From: Capsulimonadaceae bacterium
GTDB taxonomy: Bacteria; Armatimonadota; Armatimonadia; Armatimonadales; Capsulimonadaceae
NCBI GenBank assembly: GCA_031292625.1
Contig: JARLGU010000011.1
Span: forward strand, 62,001-126,000
Direction: 5' to 3'
DNA length: 64,000 bases
In this document: positions 25,422-32,739 of the stretch, piece by piece
Numbering within the stretch: position 1 is the first letter of the stretch
Layout: every line of letters begins with the position of its first letter
Notes under the pieces: generated by a model
Told to the model about the DNA's origin: nothing
Database searches by the model: none
What the model saw: the letters and a program-made list of their open reading frames with translations, nothing else
Program-made: the position numbers and the translations under genes

Positions 25422-27647
25422 CTACGCCTCCAATACGCTTATCGCAAGCATCGCTTGGATCGAATCCGGATCGTCCAGCGTCCATCGGATTTCCTTCAGT
25501 AATCGCGGCGACGCAAACGCGTGCTCCCATAAGTCGTAACGCAAGACCTCGTACGACGGATGCAGGACGGTCTGGACGGCAGGTTGCGTTTCAGGCGTTC
25601 TTGGAGCCGTCTTCCACCAGCGGCAAATGTTGTTCGCGCGCAAGATATGGATTCCGTGCAAGAGAACGGCCTCTTCCTCGCCATCGTCGAACACGAACGT
25701 GTACCGCGAAGCCGGAGAGCCAAGCTCCGTGGCCTTCTCCTGGTCCGGATGGTACACGGAACTCGTCGTACTGTACGGATATCCGCCGTGCAGAGCGACA
25801 TGGCCGAGAATCGCGACGGAGCGGACGGAGCATCCGACTGCTATGGTCGCTTCGGCTCGCCCCTGCCCGAGCAGTATGGGCGCCTGGCCCTCTTCTTCCC
25901 GGCACTGGAAGGGGACGCCGGCCACAAGCGTCTTCCCGAACGATGGATTTGCGAAGCTGAATCGCGATCGCAGCTTGGCGACGGCCGCCTCCAGCTCCTT
26001 TTGGTCTCCTGGCACGCTCTCCAGCGCAAGCGGCCGCCACGGCTGGTCGCGCTGCGGTTGCTTGACGAGCACATCGACGTCCGGCGCATGGAGCGGCTCG
26101 GGATGATCCATGGCGAAGCACCCGAGCGAGAGCATTTGCCACTCTTCCCGCGGCCGCGCGCGCTGATCCAGCAGCCCTTCGATCGTCCAGCCCTCACACG
26201 CCTCCCTGGGACCGCGCGAATGCTCCTCATAGTCCGCCCATACCCAAAAGCAACATCCTGCGATATGCGGCATCGCATCGGCCTGAACGCGGCGGACGAA
26301 CATGTCGACGATTGGCTGAAGGAAGCTGTGCTGGCAAGTTCCGCCCCACTCCGTAAATACGAGTGGACGATCGGTGAAATGCGTCATCCGATCAACATAA
26401 GCCCGGGCATCGAGCGAATATTGGTTGATCCCGTAATAGGCCAGATCCGCGGCCGCTGTAATCTCCTTGATCTTCTCATTGTTCCCCGTGCTATTGACGG
26501 TCGCGACAAAGTTGAGCCGGTCGAGCTCCCGGCAACGCCTTGCCGCCTCCACCGCGTAAGGAACGTAGGGCTCACACTCGTTGTACAGGTACCACGCGAA
26601 GATGCTCGGCAAATTTCGATCGCGCAAGATGGTGCGACGAAGCGCTTCGCAGGCCTGCTCCGCAACATCCGGGAGGCTCAGGTCGTGCCAACAGGTCCCC
26701 GGCTCTTCGGTGACGAAAAGGCCAAGCTCAGCAGCAATACGAGGGACGCAAGGCGAATGCGGCGAGTGAACCAACCGGACATAGTTAAAGCCCGTGTGCT
26801 TGATCATCGCCATCTCGCGCCGAACCTCGTCGTACGAAGGCGCATATCCGTGAAGGCTCGTGAACTCGTGCCGGCAAACACCCTTCAGTATGAGGCGCTC
26901 GTTGTTCAGGAAGAAATCCTGGCCACGGACCTCAAGACGTCGAAAGCCGACGATCTCCTGCACGGTGTCGCCGACCTCGTCCGCTACATGTACGGTCAGC
27001 GTGTATAAATCCGGTCGATCCGGCGACCATAATCGCGGGCCGTCGACGTGAATCGATATCGGATCGCCCGCTGCCGCAACGCCCGTCGCGACAACGCGGC
27101 CGGTCGAGCGCTCCGCGAGCGACGCCGCGACTCGCGCGCCGGTCTCGCCGTTAATATCCACGAGTATTTGGCACGACGCGGAGGCCAAATCGTTCGCGAG
27201 GTTGGGACGAAAAGCCACGGACTCGATAAATGCCGCTGGGCGTCGCTCCAAATAAATGTCGCGGTTGAGCCCAGAGTCATAGCGCCGGCCCGGCATCGGA
27301 CCAAACGTATCGACAATGTCGCGAATGCGCACCGAGACGACGTTGTGCCGCGAGCGCAGCAACGTGACCGGAACGGGAAACCGGTATGTGGTAAACGGCA
27401 ATGCGCGGCCGAGCACCTCGCCGTTCAGACGGAATTCCGCGTGTCCCAGGACGCCTTCGGTTACCAGGAAGAAGCGATCGCCGTCCGAGCCGCCTTCCAG
27501 CGAAAAAGCATCGAAGGCGTACTCCAGGACACATTCGCCCATTGGGCGGAAGGAGCCCGGCACCGTGACGAAATCGATAACGCGGCCGCCAATCGACCGT
27601 TGCCACTGACCATGGAGCGAAATGCGCGATTGAAATAAGGTTGTCAT
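25422..27647 (-). CDS. GH2 beta-glycosidase (galactosidase/glucuronidase type)
   Basis: 741 residues with no signal peptide. The three N-terminal GH2 domains are a sugar-binding sandwich (LNGEVLGRALPFTTYRFPV, SGLNRDIYLE), an immunoglobulin-like domain (about 170-245) and a TIM barrel. In the barrel NNERLILKGVCRHEF leads to the acid/base E357 in LYNECEP and the nucleophile E433 in VFTEWGG. A C-terminal region of about 200 residues is less typical. The enzyme cleaves beta-linked galactose, mannose or glucuronate from imported oligosaccharides. Presence beside a FadR-type GntR regulator and two dehydrogenases makes a glucuronide slightly likelier, by inference. A palindromic operator covers its promoter. 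Confidence 0.93.
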   Translation of the reverse strand: MTTLFQSRISLHGQWQRSIGGRVIDFVTVPGSFRPMGECVLEYAFDAFSLEGGSDGDRFFLVTEGVLGHAEFRLNGEVLGRALPFTTYRFPVPVTLLRSRHNVVSVRIRDIVDTFGPMPGRRYDSGLNRDIYLERRPAAFIESVAFRPNLANDLASASCQILVDINGETGARVAASLAERSTGRVVATGVAAAGDPISIHVDGPRLWSPDRPDLYTLTVHVADEVGDTVQEIVGFRRLEVRGQDFFLNNERLILKGVCRHEFTSLHGYAPSYDEVRREMAMIKHTGFNYVRLVHSPHSPCVPRIAAELGLFVTEEPGTCWHDLSLPDVAEQACEALRRTILRDRNLPSIFAWYLYNECEPYVPYAVEAARRCRELDRLNFVATVNSTGNNEKIKEITAAADLAYYGINQYSLDARAYVDRMTHFTDRPLVFTEWGGTCQHSFLQPIVDMFVRRVQADAMPHIAGCCFWVWADYEEHSRGPREACEGWTIEGLLDQRARPREEWQMLSLGCFAMDHPEPLHAPDVDVLVKQPQRDQPWRPLALESVPGDQKELEAAVAKLRSRFSFANPSFGKTLVAGVPFQCREEEGQAPILLGQGRAEATIAVGCSVRSVAILGHVALHGGYPYSTTSSVYHPDQEKATELGSPASRYTFVFDDGEEEAVLLHGIHILRANNICRWWKTAPRTPETQPAVQTVLHPSYEVLRYDLWEHAFASPRLLKEIRWTLDDPDSIQAMLAISVLEA

Positions 27648-27665
27648 CGTTTTGTTAGCCCTATG

Positions 27666-27683
27666 TGGTAGGAGGTCCTACCA
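27666..27683. promoter_or_regulatory. FadR/GntR-type operator at the GH2 promoter
   Basis: TGGTAGGAGGTCCTACCA has perfect 8-bp arms (TGGTAGGA and TCCTACCA) around GG, the TGGT-ACCA form typical of FadR-subfamily sites such as UxuR. A perfect minus-strand TATAAT lies at 27692-27687, so the operator covers the predicted transcription start of the GH2 operon. The GntR gene ends 49 bp upstream. Confidence 0.75.
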
Positions 27684-27686
27684 CTC

Positions 27687-27692
27687 ATTATA
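27687..27692 (-). promoter_or_regulatory. -10 box of the GH2 operon promoter
   Basis: A perfect minus-strand TATAAT sits 40 bp before the GH2 ATG. The -35 region is weak (GTGCAA with an 18-bp spacer). A GC-rich inverted repeat (GCGGCCG/CGGCCGC, about 27699-27722) lies just upstream, right after the GntR stop codon. Confidence 0.55.
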
Positions 27693-27731
27693 TCCTTTGC
27701 GGCCGCGACTTTGCACGGCCGCCTAAAAAAA

Positions 27732-28427
27732 TTACAATTTCTCTTCCCTGAGCCGTCCCACATCGCGCTCGGTCGCCTCAAGGTTGACGCGCATTGCCAG
27801 CGCGGCGGCATCCGGGTTCCCAGCCTGAACATGCGCCAGGATCTCCTGGTGCTGCGCGTAGGCGCTTTGGATCCCGAACTTATCCAGCGTCACTTGACGG
27901 CTTTCACGCCCAACCTCCGCCAGCGAATTGAGGAGCAGGAGGAGCGTCCGGTTGTTGGCCGCGACTGCCAGTCGCCGGTGAAACGTCAGATCGAACTCCG
28001 CCGCCTGCGCGGCGTCGGAGCTGCCAGCGAGCCCTTCCTGCGCTGCCGTCAGATCGGCGATCAACTCGGCGCTCGGGTTGCGAGCCGCGAGCCGCGCGAC
28101 CTCGGGCTCGATCATCAGACGGATCTGCGTCAGTTCCAGAAGTCTCTCCGCGAGCGCCGGGACGGCATGGGCGATCGCATCGGCAATCGGCTTATACGGG
28201 ATCTTAACGACACGTACGCCGACGCCGTGACGCGATTCCAGCATGCCCTGCGACTGCAGTTGCCGGATCGCTTCACGCAGGACATTGCGGCTCACGCCGA
28301 GGGCCGCCGCAAGCGATCTTTCCGGCGGAAGCCATCCGTCCGCGCCAATTGCCCCGGAGCCGATTTGATCGATCAGCGCCGCGGCGACTTCTTGGACAAG
28401 GGGAGCCCGGCGAAGGGGGGTAGTCAT
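27732..28427 (-). CDS. GntR-family regulator, FadR subfamily
   Basis: 231 residues from the ATG at 28427. A 58-codon upstream extension to 28601 has no family similarity and overlaps the divergent STAS gene. The winged helix is at about 10-72 (GWLPPERSLAAALGVSRNVLREAIRQLQSQGML). The all-helical FCD effector domain follows (LTQIRLMIEPEVARLAA, FDLTFHRRLAVAANN, QHQEILAHVQAGNPDAAALAM) with metal-binding His residues. The Asp-x3-His pair DLTFH is present. Members bind small organic acids. It precedes the GH2-dehydrogenase-SDR operon and should act on the palindrome at 27666-27683. Confidence 0.92.
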   Translation of the reverse strand: MTTPLRRAPLVQEVAAALIDQIGSGAIGADGWLPPERSLAAALGVSRNVLREAIRQLQSQGMLESRHGVGVRVVKIPYKPIADAIAHAVPALAERLLELTQIRLMIEPEVARLAARNPSAELIADLTAAQEGLAGSSDAAQAAEFDLTFHRRLAVAANNRTLLLLLNSLAEVGRESRQVTLDKFGIQSAYAQHQEILAHVQAGNPDAAALAMRVNLEATERDVGRLREEKL

Positions 28428-28593
28428 AGCGGCGATTTCAACTCCGTTTTCATTGCAACTAAGTTCCCGGCGAGCGATGTCATCTCCTCCGCGCCCAAAA
28501 ATCCGCCGCGTCCGGCCGTGATTAGGCGGAGAGCTGCGTGGGTAAATCGCACATAATTGACGCCTTCGATTACTCGAATCAGAGGATGATACA

Positions 28594-28971
28594 ATGGACA
28601 AAGTTCAGTTGACAAGCTTTGCGGAAATCATCGAATCAGTTCCCGTTCTCCATGTCGCAGGAGAGATCGATATCTTCACCGCGCCGGACTTCAAGGACGC
28701 AATCGCCGACATCGCCGTTCAGGGTTACACTCATATCGTCATCGACATGCAACATGTCGCCTTCATGGACAGCAGCGGCTTTGGGACGCTCTTGTCGGCA
28801 TCCAAACCGCTAAGGCCGGTTGGCGGATCGCTCAGCATGGTCAACTGCAACGACTCCATCACGCGCATGCTGAATATCACGCGTCTCAGCACGATCATCC
28901 CGATCTACGCGACCGTTGCAGAGGCTATCGAGGCGGCTCATTCGCTCTCCGAGCAGCCAGTTCCCGCGTGA
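28594..28971 (+). CDS. STAS-domain protein (anti-sigma factor antagonist type)
   Basis: 125 residues forming a single STAS domain like SpoIIAA. VLHVAGEIDIFTAPDFKDAI is the first half and VAFMDSSGFGTLLSA the second, with S61 of DSSG at the position phosphorylated by an RsbW/SpoIIAB-type kinase. It would bind such a kinase in a partner-switching pathway. No kinase or PP2C phosphatase is encoded nearby, so the partners are elsewhere. GAGG lies 8 nt before the ATG. Its last 47 bp overlap the convergent YfhO-like gene. Confidence 0.92.
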   Translation: MDKVQLTSFAEIIESVPVLHVAGEIDIFTAPDFKDAIADIAVQGYTHIVIDMQHVAFMDSSGFGTLLSASKPLRPVGGSLSMVNCNDSITRMLNITRLSTIIPIYATVAEAIEAAHSLSEQPVPA

Positions 28972-31228
28972 TAAACGCAACGATCAGGCCAAACGTCACG
29001 CACGAAAGATAGAGCCCAAAGCGAAAAGAGACCGGCTCGAAACGAAGTTCCAGCGCGCCGCGGCGAACGTTCTCGACGGTCCGGAAAACGCCGGGCTTTT
29101 CAATAACCGGAAGCGCCCTCCCCTCCTGTTTAGCAGTCCAGCCGGGATACCACTGATCCGCGATCGTAACCGGGCCGGGCGAGAGTGTTGAAATAACCAA
29201 ACGCGTGGGCGACGGCTGCGAAAACAGCACGGCGTGTCCGTTCGACAACGTAACGCGAGGCAAGGCGCCTCCATCAACATAGACCACACCGTCCGCGCCC
29301 GCATACGCCGGTGGGCCGAGTTCGGGAACCTCGCGCGCCAATACGAAATACCGCAGCGCCGCAAGACGGGTAAACGCGTTGGGTTGCCCCCATGTAAACA
29401 CGATATTCCCGTTCGCCGCCGGGCTTGGATCGCTGCCGCCGTCGATCCGCGCGACAAACGACTTGTACTGCCCCGTCTGCAGCGAATCGTATCCCTGCGC
29501 TTCCAGGAAGCCGTATACGGTTGCGGCGTTTGGCGGAAGAATCGCGGAAGGCGCGGCCGCAATACTCCATCCGCGGTTTTCGACCATCACGCGGTCCTGC
29601 CCGCTATGCTGCACCAGCCACGAAACCAGCGGCGTGACCGGGTAGACATCGCTTTGTTTCACCGCCCGGTTGTACCCCATCCCGGCCCCAAGCAGATCCG
29701 CCGCGACAAGACCAACGAGCACCGCGCCCATCGCGAAACGCCCGATCCGCCCGCAGCCGTAGCCTGCGAAAGCGATCGCGATGACGAGCACGAGCGCCGC
29801 CATGATCCGCAGGTCGTTCACGATGCTCGAGAAGACGGCGCTAAAGCTACCGGCCTCACGCGAAAGCGACAGCGTTGCGAAACCAACGAGCATAAAGCCA
29901 AGTCCGGCTGTCAGCGCTGCCGGTATCCCCACCCTTCCTTTTCGATCGAGCACATATTCGCAGCCGAACGCGGCAAGCACCGACGCCGCGAGCGACCAGA
30001 CGACGAGGATACGCGCCGGGGAGCCGGTCTGGCTAAAGCCAGGGATACAAAAATAGAACAACCCCGCAAGCGGCGTCCCTAACGCGACCAAAAGAGCGCA
30101 CAAGGCGGCGAGCGCAAAGAACCGGACAGTCGAATTACCGCGCCATCCCCGCCACGTCCCTATGATCGTCAGCAACAGCGTCGCAAGCCCCACGTAGCAC
30201 GCCGTTTCCGCGAAGTTCAGGCTCCCCGCATACGAACCCTCGCCATGATAGACGATTGTCCCCGGCGGATCGCTGGGGCGCGGGATTGGCGTTCCACGAT
30301 CGCCTGGATAACCGTAGAAGCCCGGCACATACAGCGTGACAAGCTGCTCCAACGGCATGGCAAGCGCGATATAACCCCGGTAGGCGGCCAGCGACGCGTG
30401 CGCGCCGGAGCGATGCGATACGCGCGACAGCTCCAGCGTGGGCAAGAGTTGCGGCGCGTCGATCCCGATCGCGACCGCCAGCGTGAGCGCCGCCAAAGCG
30501 ACGACAATCACAACTTTAATGCGGGATTGGACAAGCTGTACTACGGCATAGGCGCCGGCGAGAAGCATGCCATAAAGTGCGACCTGCAGGTGACCGGCAA
30601 GCAGCATGACGCCCAGGCATGCTCCCAAGGCAACCGCGCCCCCCGCGACGGGGCGCTGTCCGAGCCGATGCGCAAGCAACAACGCCAGCGGAAACCAGCT
30701 GGACGTATCAAGAAACGTCGGCAGCGCGAGCCAACTCACCTGCCACGTACACAACTGCCAGGCGGCCGCGCCGAGCAGCGATGCGAGTCTCCCGAGGCGA
30801 GCGCCGCGCCGGCAGTAAGCGTAGAGAAACAAGCCTGTCGCGGCCAGATGCACGATCGCGCTTACTCCGAACGCAAGCGCAGGCTTCATGATGGCGAACA
30901 GAATATTGGGGGGATAGAGCACCGCGGACTGGCTGTTAGCCAAAAACGGCGTCCCGCAAAATTCATATGGGTTCCAAAGAGGCAGAAAGCCGGATCGCAA
31001 AGTTTCCGCCGCGAACTTGCGCCACGGATAGAACTGTGCGATGCCATCGAACTGCAGCGGGTTCCAGACAGCCATCGCGCGGGAGTCGAGCGGTCGCCAA
31101 GGCAAAACATCGGTCAGCAGATGCGCGGGAAGCAAAACGCGGCCCGCAAACACGGGCCATAGGAGAATACAGGGCAATGCAACCAGAACCAGGATGGGGC
31201 CTAAACGGTGTAGTGTAAACGTTCGCAT
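28925..31228 (-). CDS. YfhO-like polytopic membrane protein
   Basis: 767 residues with about a dozen hydrophobic segments, beginning GPILVLVALPCILLWPVFAG. The extracytoplasmic loop WNPLQFDGIAQFYPWR and GFLPLWNPYEFCGTPFLANSQSAVLYPPN is characteristic of YfhO-type GT-C proteins. The last third is a soluble beta-rich domain ending with a further membrane helix. YfhO members are thought to glycosylate cell-envelope polymers such as lipoteichoic acid; the substrate here is unknown. The tail overlaps the STAS gene on the other strand by 47 bp. The ATG has no clear ribosome site. Confidence 0.85.
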   Translation of the reverse strand: MRTFTLHRLGPILVLVALPCILLWPVFAGRVLLPAHLLTDVLPWRPLDSRAMAVWNPLQFDGIAQFYPWRKFAAETLRSGFLPLWNPYEFCGTPFLANSQSAVLYPPNILFAIMKPALAFGVSAIVHLAATGLFLYAYCRRGARLGRLASLLGAAAWQLCTWQVSWLALPTFLDTSSWFPLALLLAHRLGQRPVAGGAVALGACLGVMLLAGHLQVALYGMLLAGAYAVVQLVQSRIKVVIVVALAALTLAVAIGIDAPQLLPTLELSRVSHRSGAHASLAAYRGYIALAMPLEQLVTLYVPGFYGYPGDRGTPIPRPSDPPGTIVYHGEGSYAGSLNFAETACYVGLATLLLTIIGTWRGWRGNSTVRFFALAALCALLVALGTPLAGLFYFCIPGFSQTGSPARILVVWSLAASVLAAFGCEYVLDRKGRVGIPAALTAGLGFMLVGFATLSLSREAGSFSAVFSSIVNDLRIMAALVLVIAIAFAGYGCGRIGRFAMGAVLVGLVAADLLGAGMGYNRAVKQSDVYPVTPLVSWLVQHSGQDRVMVENRGWSIAAAPSAILPPNAATVYGFLEAQGYDSLQTGQYKSFVARIDGGSDPSPAANGNIVFTWGQPNAFTRLAALRYFVLAREVPELGPPAYAGADGVVYVDGGALPRVTLSNGHAVLFSQPSPTRLVISTLSPGPVTIADQWYPGWTAKQEGRALPVIEKPGVFRTVENVRRGALELRFEPVSFRFGLYLSCVTFGLIVAFITRELAARRANEPPR

Positions 31229-31517
31229 GATTTAGCGGGAGCAGCATAAAGTTTCATTCCGCCAGCGGCGGTTCCGCGAGGAAACGCGCACATAGATAGG
31301 CGGCGTGTATAACATTTACGCGCCATTGGCCATGGGTTCAAACCCGTGACTGAAAATAGCGGAAAGCCCGCAGAAGCCTAATCTTGAGTCCGCTTTAGCG
31401 CACCTCTCATTGTTAACGGACAGGCGCTTCGGTGCATGACGCAAGCGAGACACATTGGTTCCACGCGCTCTAAGCAGCGCTCGCTCGTTATCCGATGTCT
31501 ATTGCCGAGCCGCCAGA

Positions 31518-32000
31518 TCATTCATCGGGCGTCAGCGGCGTGCGCGCAATTGCCGCGGCAAGGTCCCGGGGGCGTGAGCTGGATAGAATATACCCGCCAG
31601 CCATGTTGTTCCCTACCGTAAGGCGAAGGGCCGGTCCGGTACGCGCGACCCACGCCCAATAGCCTCCGGACACTATGTGGATGCCGATTCCGGTCGTTCG
31701 GAAAGACGCTTCCGCGAGGCTGGTCGCGTGAATGTCGTCCAAAGAGATGCGCTTACGAAAGACGCCGAACCCGAACACAATCTCCGTATCGGTCACAAGC
31801 ACGGTAAATCGATTGAATATTCCGGCAACCAGCACGAAAAGCGCCGCGCAAAACAGGTGAATGTACGCAACCTGCCGGATGTGCCATTCGATTACGGACT
31901 GGTAAGAAAGATAGGCTTCCAGCAGGATTGGAATCGCGAACAGCGCGATAACCACCGGCTCCGTCCTCTGTTGTTCCCGGTATCGATAAGTCTGCTTCAT
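31518..32000 (-). CDS. Small membrane protein with PH-like domain
   Basis: 160 residues from the ATG at 32000, 4 bp after the stop of the upstream gene; a longer frame from 32057 would overlap that gene. Two membrane helices (about 15-38 and 48-66) are followed by a beta-rich domain, VLVTDTEIVFGFGVFRKRISLDDI, resembling bacterial PH-like domains. The function is unknown. It is the last gene of the lnt-kinase-SNF2-YqhG-like operon. The 289 bp downstream (31229-31517) carry no gene I can support; short inverted repeats such as GGGTT/AACCC occur there. Confidence 0.75.
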   Translation of the reverse strand: MKQTYRYREQQRTEPVVIALFAIPILLEAYLSYQSVIEWHIRQVAYIHLFCAALFVLVAGIFNRFTVLVTDTEIVFGFGVFRKRISLDDIHATSLAEASFRTTGIGIHIVSGGYWAWVARTGPALRLTVGNNMAGGYILSSSRPRDLAAAIARTPLTPDE

Positions 32001-32004
32001 AATC

Positions 32005-32739
32005 TCAACGCCATAACAAGAGGGCGGATTCGAGCTGGATCTCCACGGCCGGAGCATATCGCGCGCCGAGCATCGTCATCCTGGCGACCAGGTCGTTTCC
32101 GTCCAGTACGTGCGCGGCATCTTCCACTTCCGCCCTGTACGCATCATCGGCCTCCGACGCAAAACGGCGCGCGCGCACCGATACGTCGCGCTCCCAAGCA
32201 TCTACAAGCGTTTGCAAAGCGTCGTACGGATTCAGCGTTTCCGGTCCGCGGCGTGCAATGGCCGGCGGCCCCTCGATAAGGTTAGGCGCCGCAAAAGGGT
32301 TGCCCGCTACGCGCACGAGCGATCCCGTGGCAAGGCTGACGCCCAGCCATTTGCGTTCATCATAAGTGCTTACGCCGCGATAACAAGCGTGGAAACGGGC
32401 CAGAAGATAGGGATAAAAAAGCGGACCAACTTCCTGTCCGGTAATATCCGCGCCATCGATCGTCGCGACCGCCCATACGCCGCGCCCCTCCGCATACTGC
32501 TGCATGCGCCGGACGAGCGGCGCGTTGGCGGAAACGCATTCGATCCGCGCGCCTTCCTCCCAGCGCTCGGCGTCGAACGTCAAAAGCAACTCTCCCGACG
32601 GGCGGCCGAGATACCACGCTGCGAGCCCCGTGCTGCCATCAGGCAATTCGTAGCGGTAGACGCCTGGCGCAAGTTCGGACCCTTGCGCGCCCCAAGCCTC
32701 AAGCGTATCGGTCACGAAATCACGTAATAGTTGGTTCAT
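32005..32739 (-). CDS. YqhG-like protein, partner of the SNF2 helicase
   Basis: 244 residues, soluble. The opening QLLRDFVTDTLEAWGAQGSE, the middle KWLGVSLATGSLVRV and the end LGARYAPAVEIQLESALLL recall, from memory, Bacillus YqhG (PF11079), whose gene adjoins the SNF2 helicase gene yqhH. Here too the gene follows an SNF2 helicase, overlapping it by 4 bp (ATGA). Function is unknown in both cases; a conserved physical partnership with the helicase is the natural inference. No catalytic motif is visible. The alternative is an unrelated hypothetical protein. Confidence 0.72.
   Translation of the reverse strand: MNQLLRDFVTDTLEAWGAQGSELAPGVYRYELPDGSTGLAAWYLGRPSGELLLTFDAERWEEGARIECVSANAPLVRRMQQYAEGRGVWAVATIDGADITGQEVGPLFYPYLLARFHACYRGVSTYDERKWLGVSLATGSLVRVAGNPFAAPNLIEGPPAIARRGPETLNPYDALQTLVDAWERDVSVRARRFASEADDAYRAEVEDAAHVLDGNDLVARMTMLGARYAPAVEIQLESALLLWR

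Noticed and set aside
25560-27008. 482-codon plus-strand frame
   Set aside because: It lies antisense to the GH2 gene, which has both catalytic glutamates.
31325-31370. tRNA-like T-arm (GGGTTCAAACCC)
   Set aside because: The flanking bases do not form a proper T stem, anticodon arm or acceptor stem.
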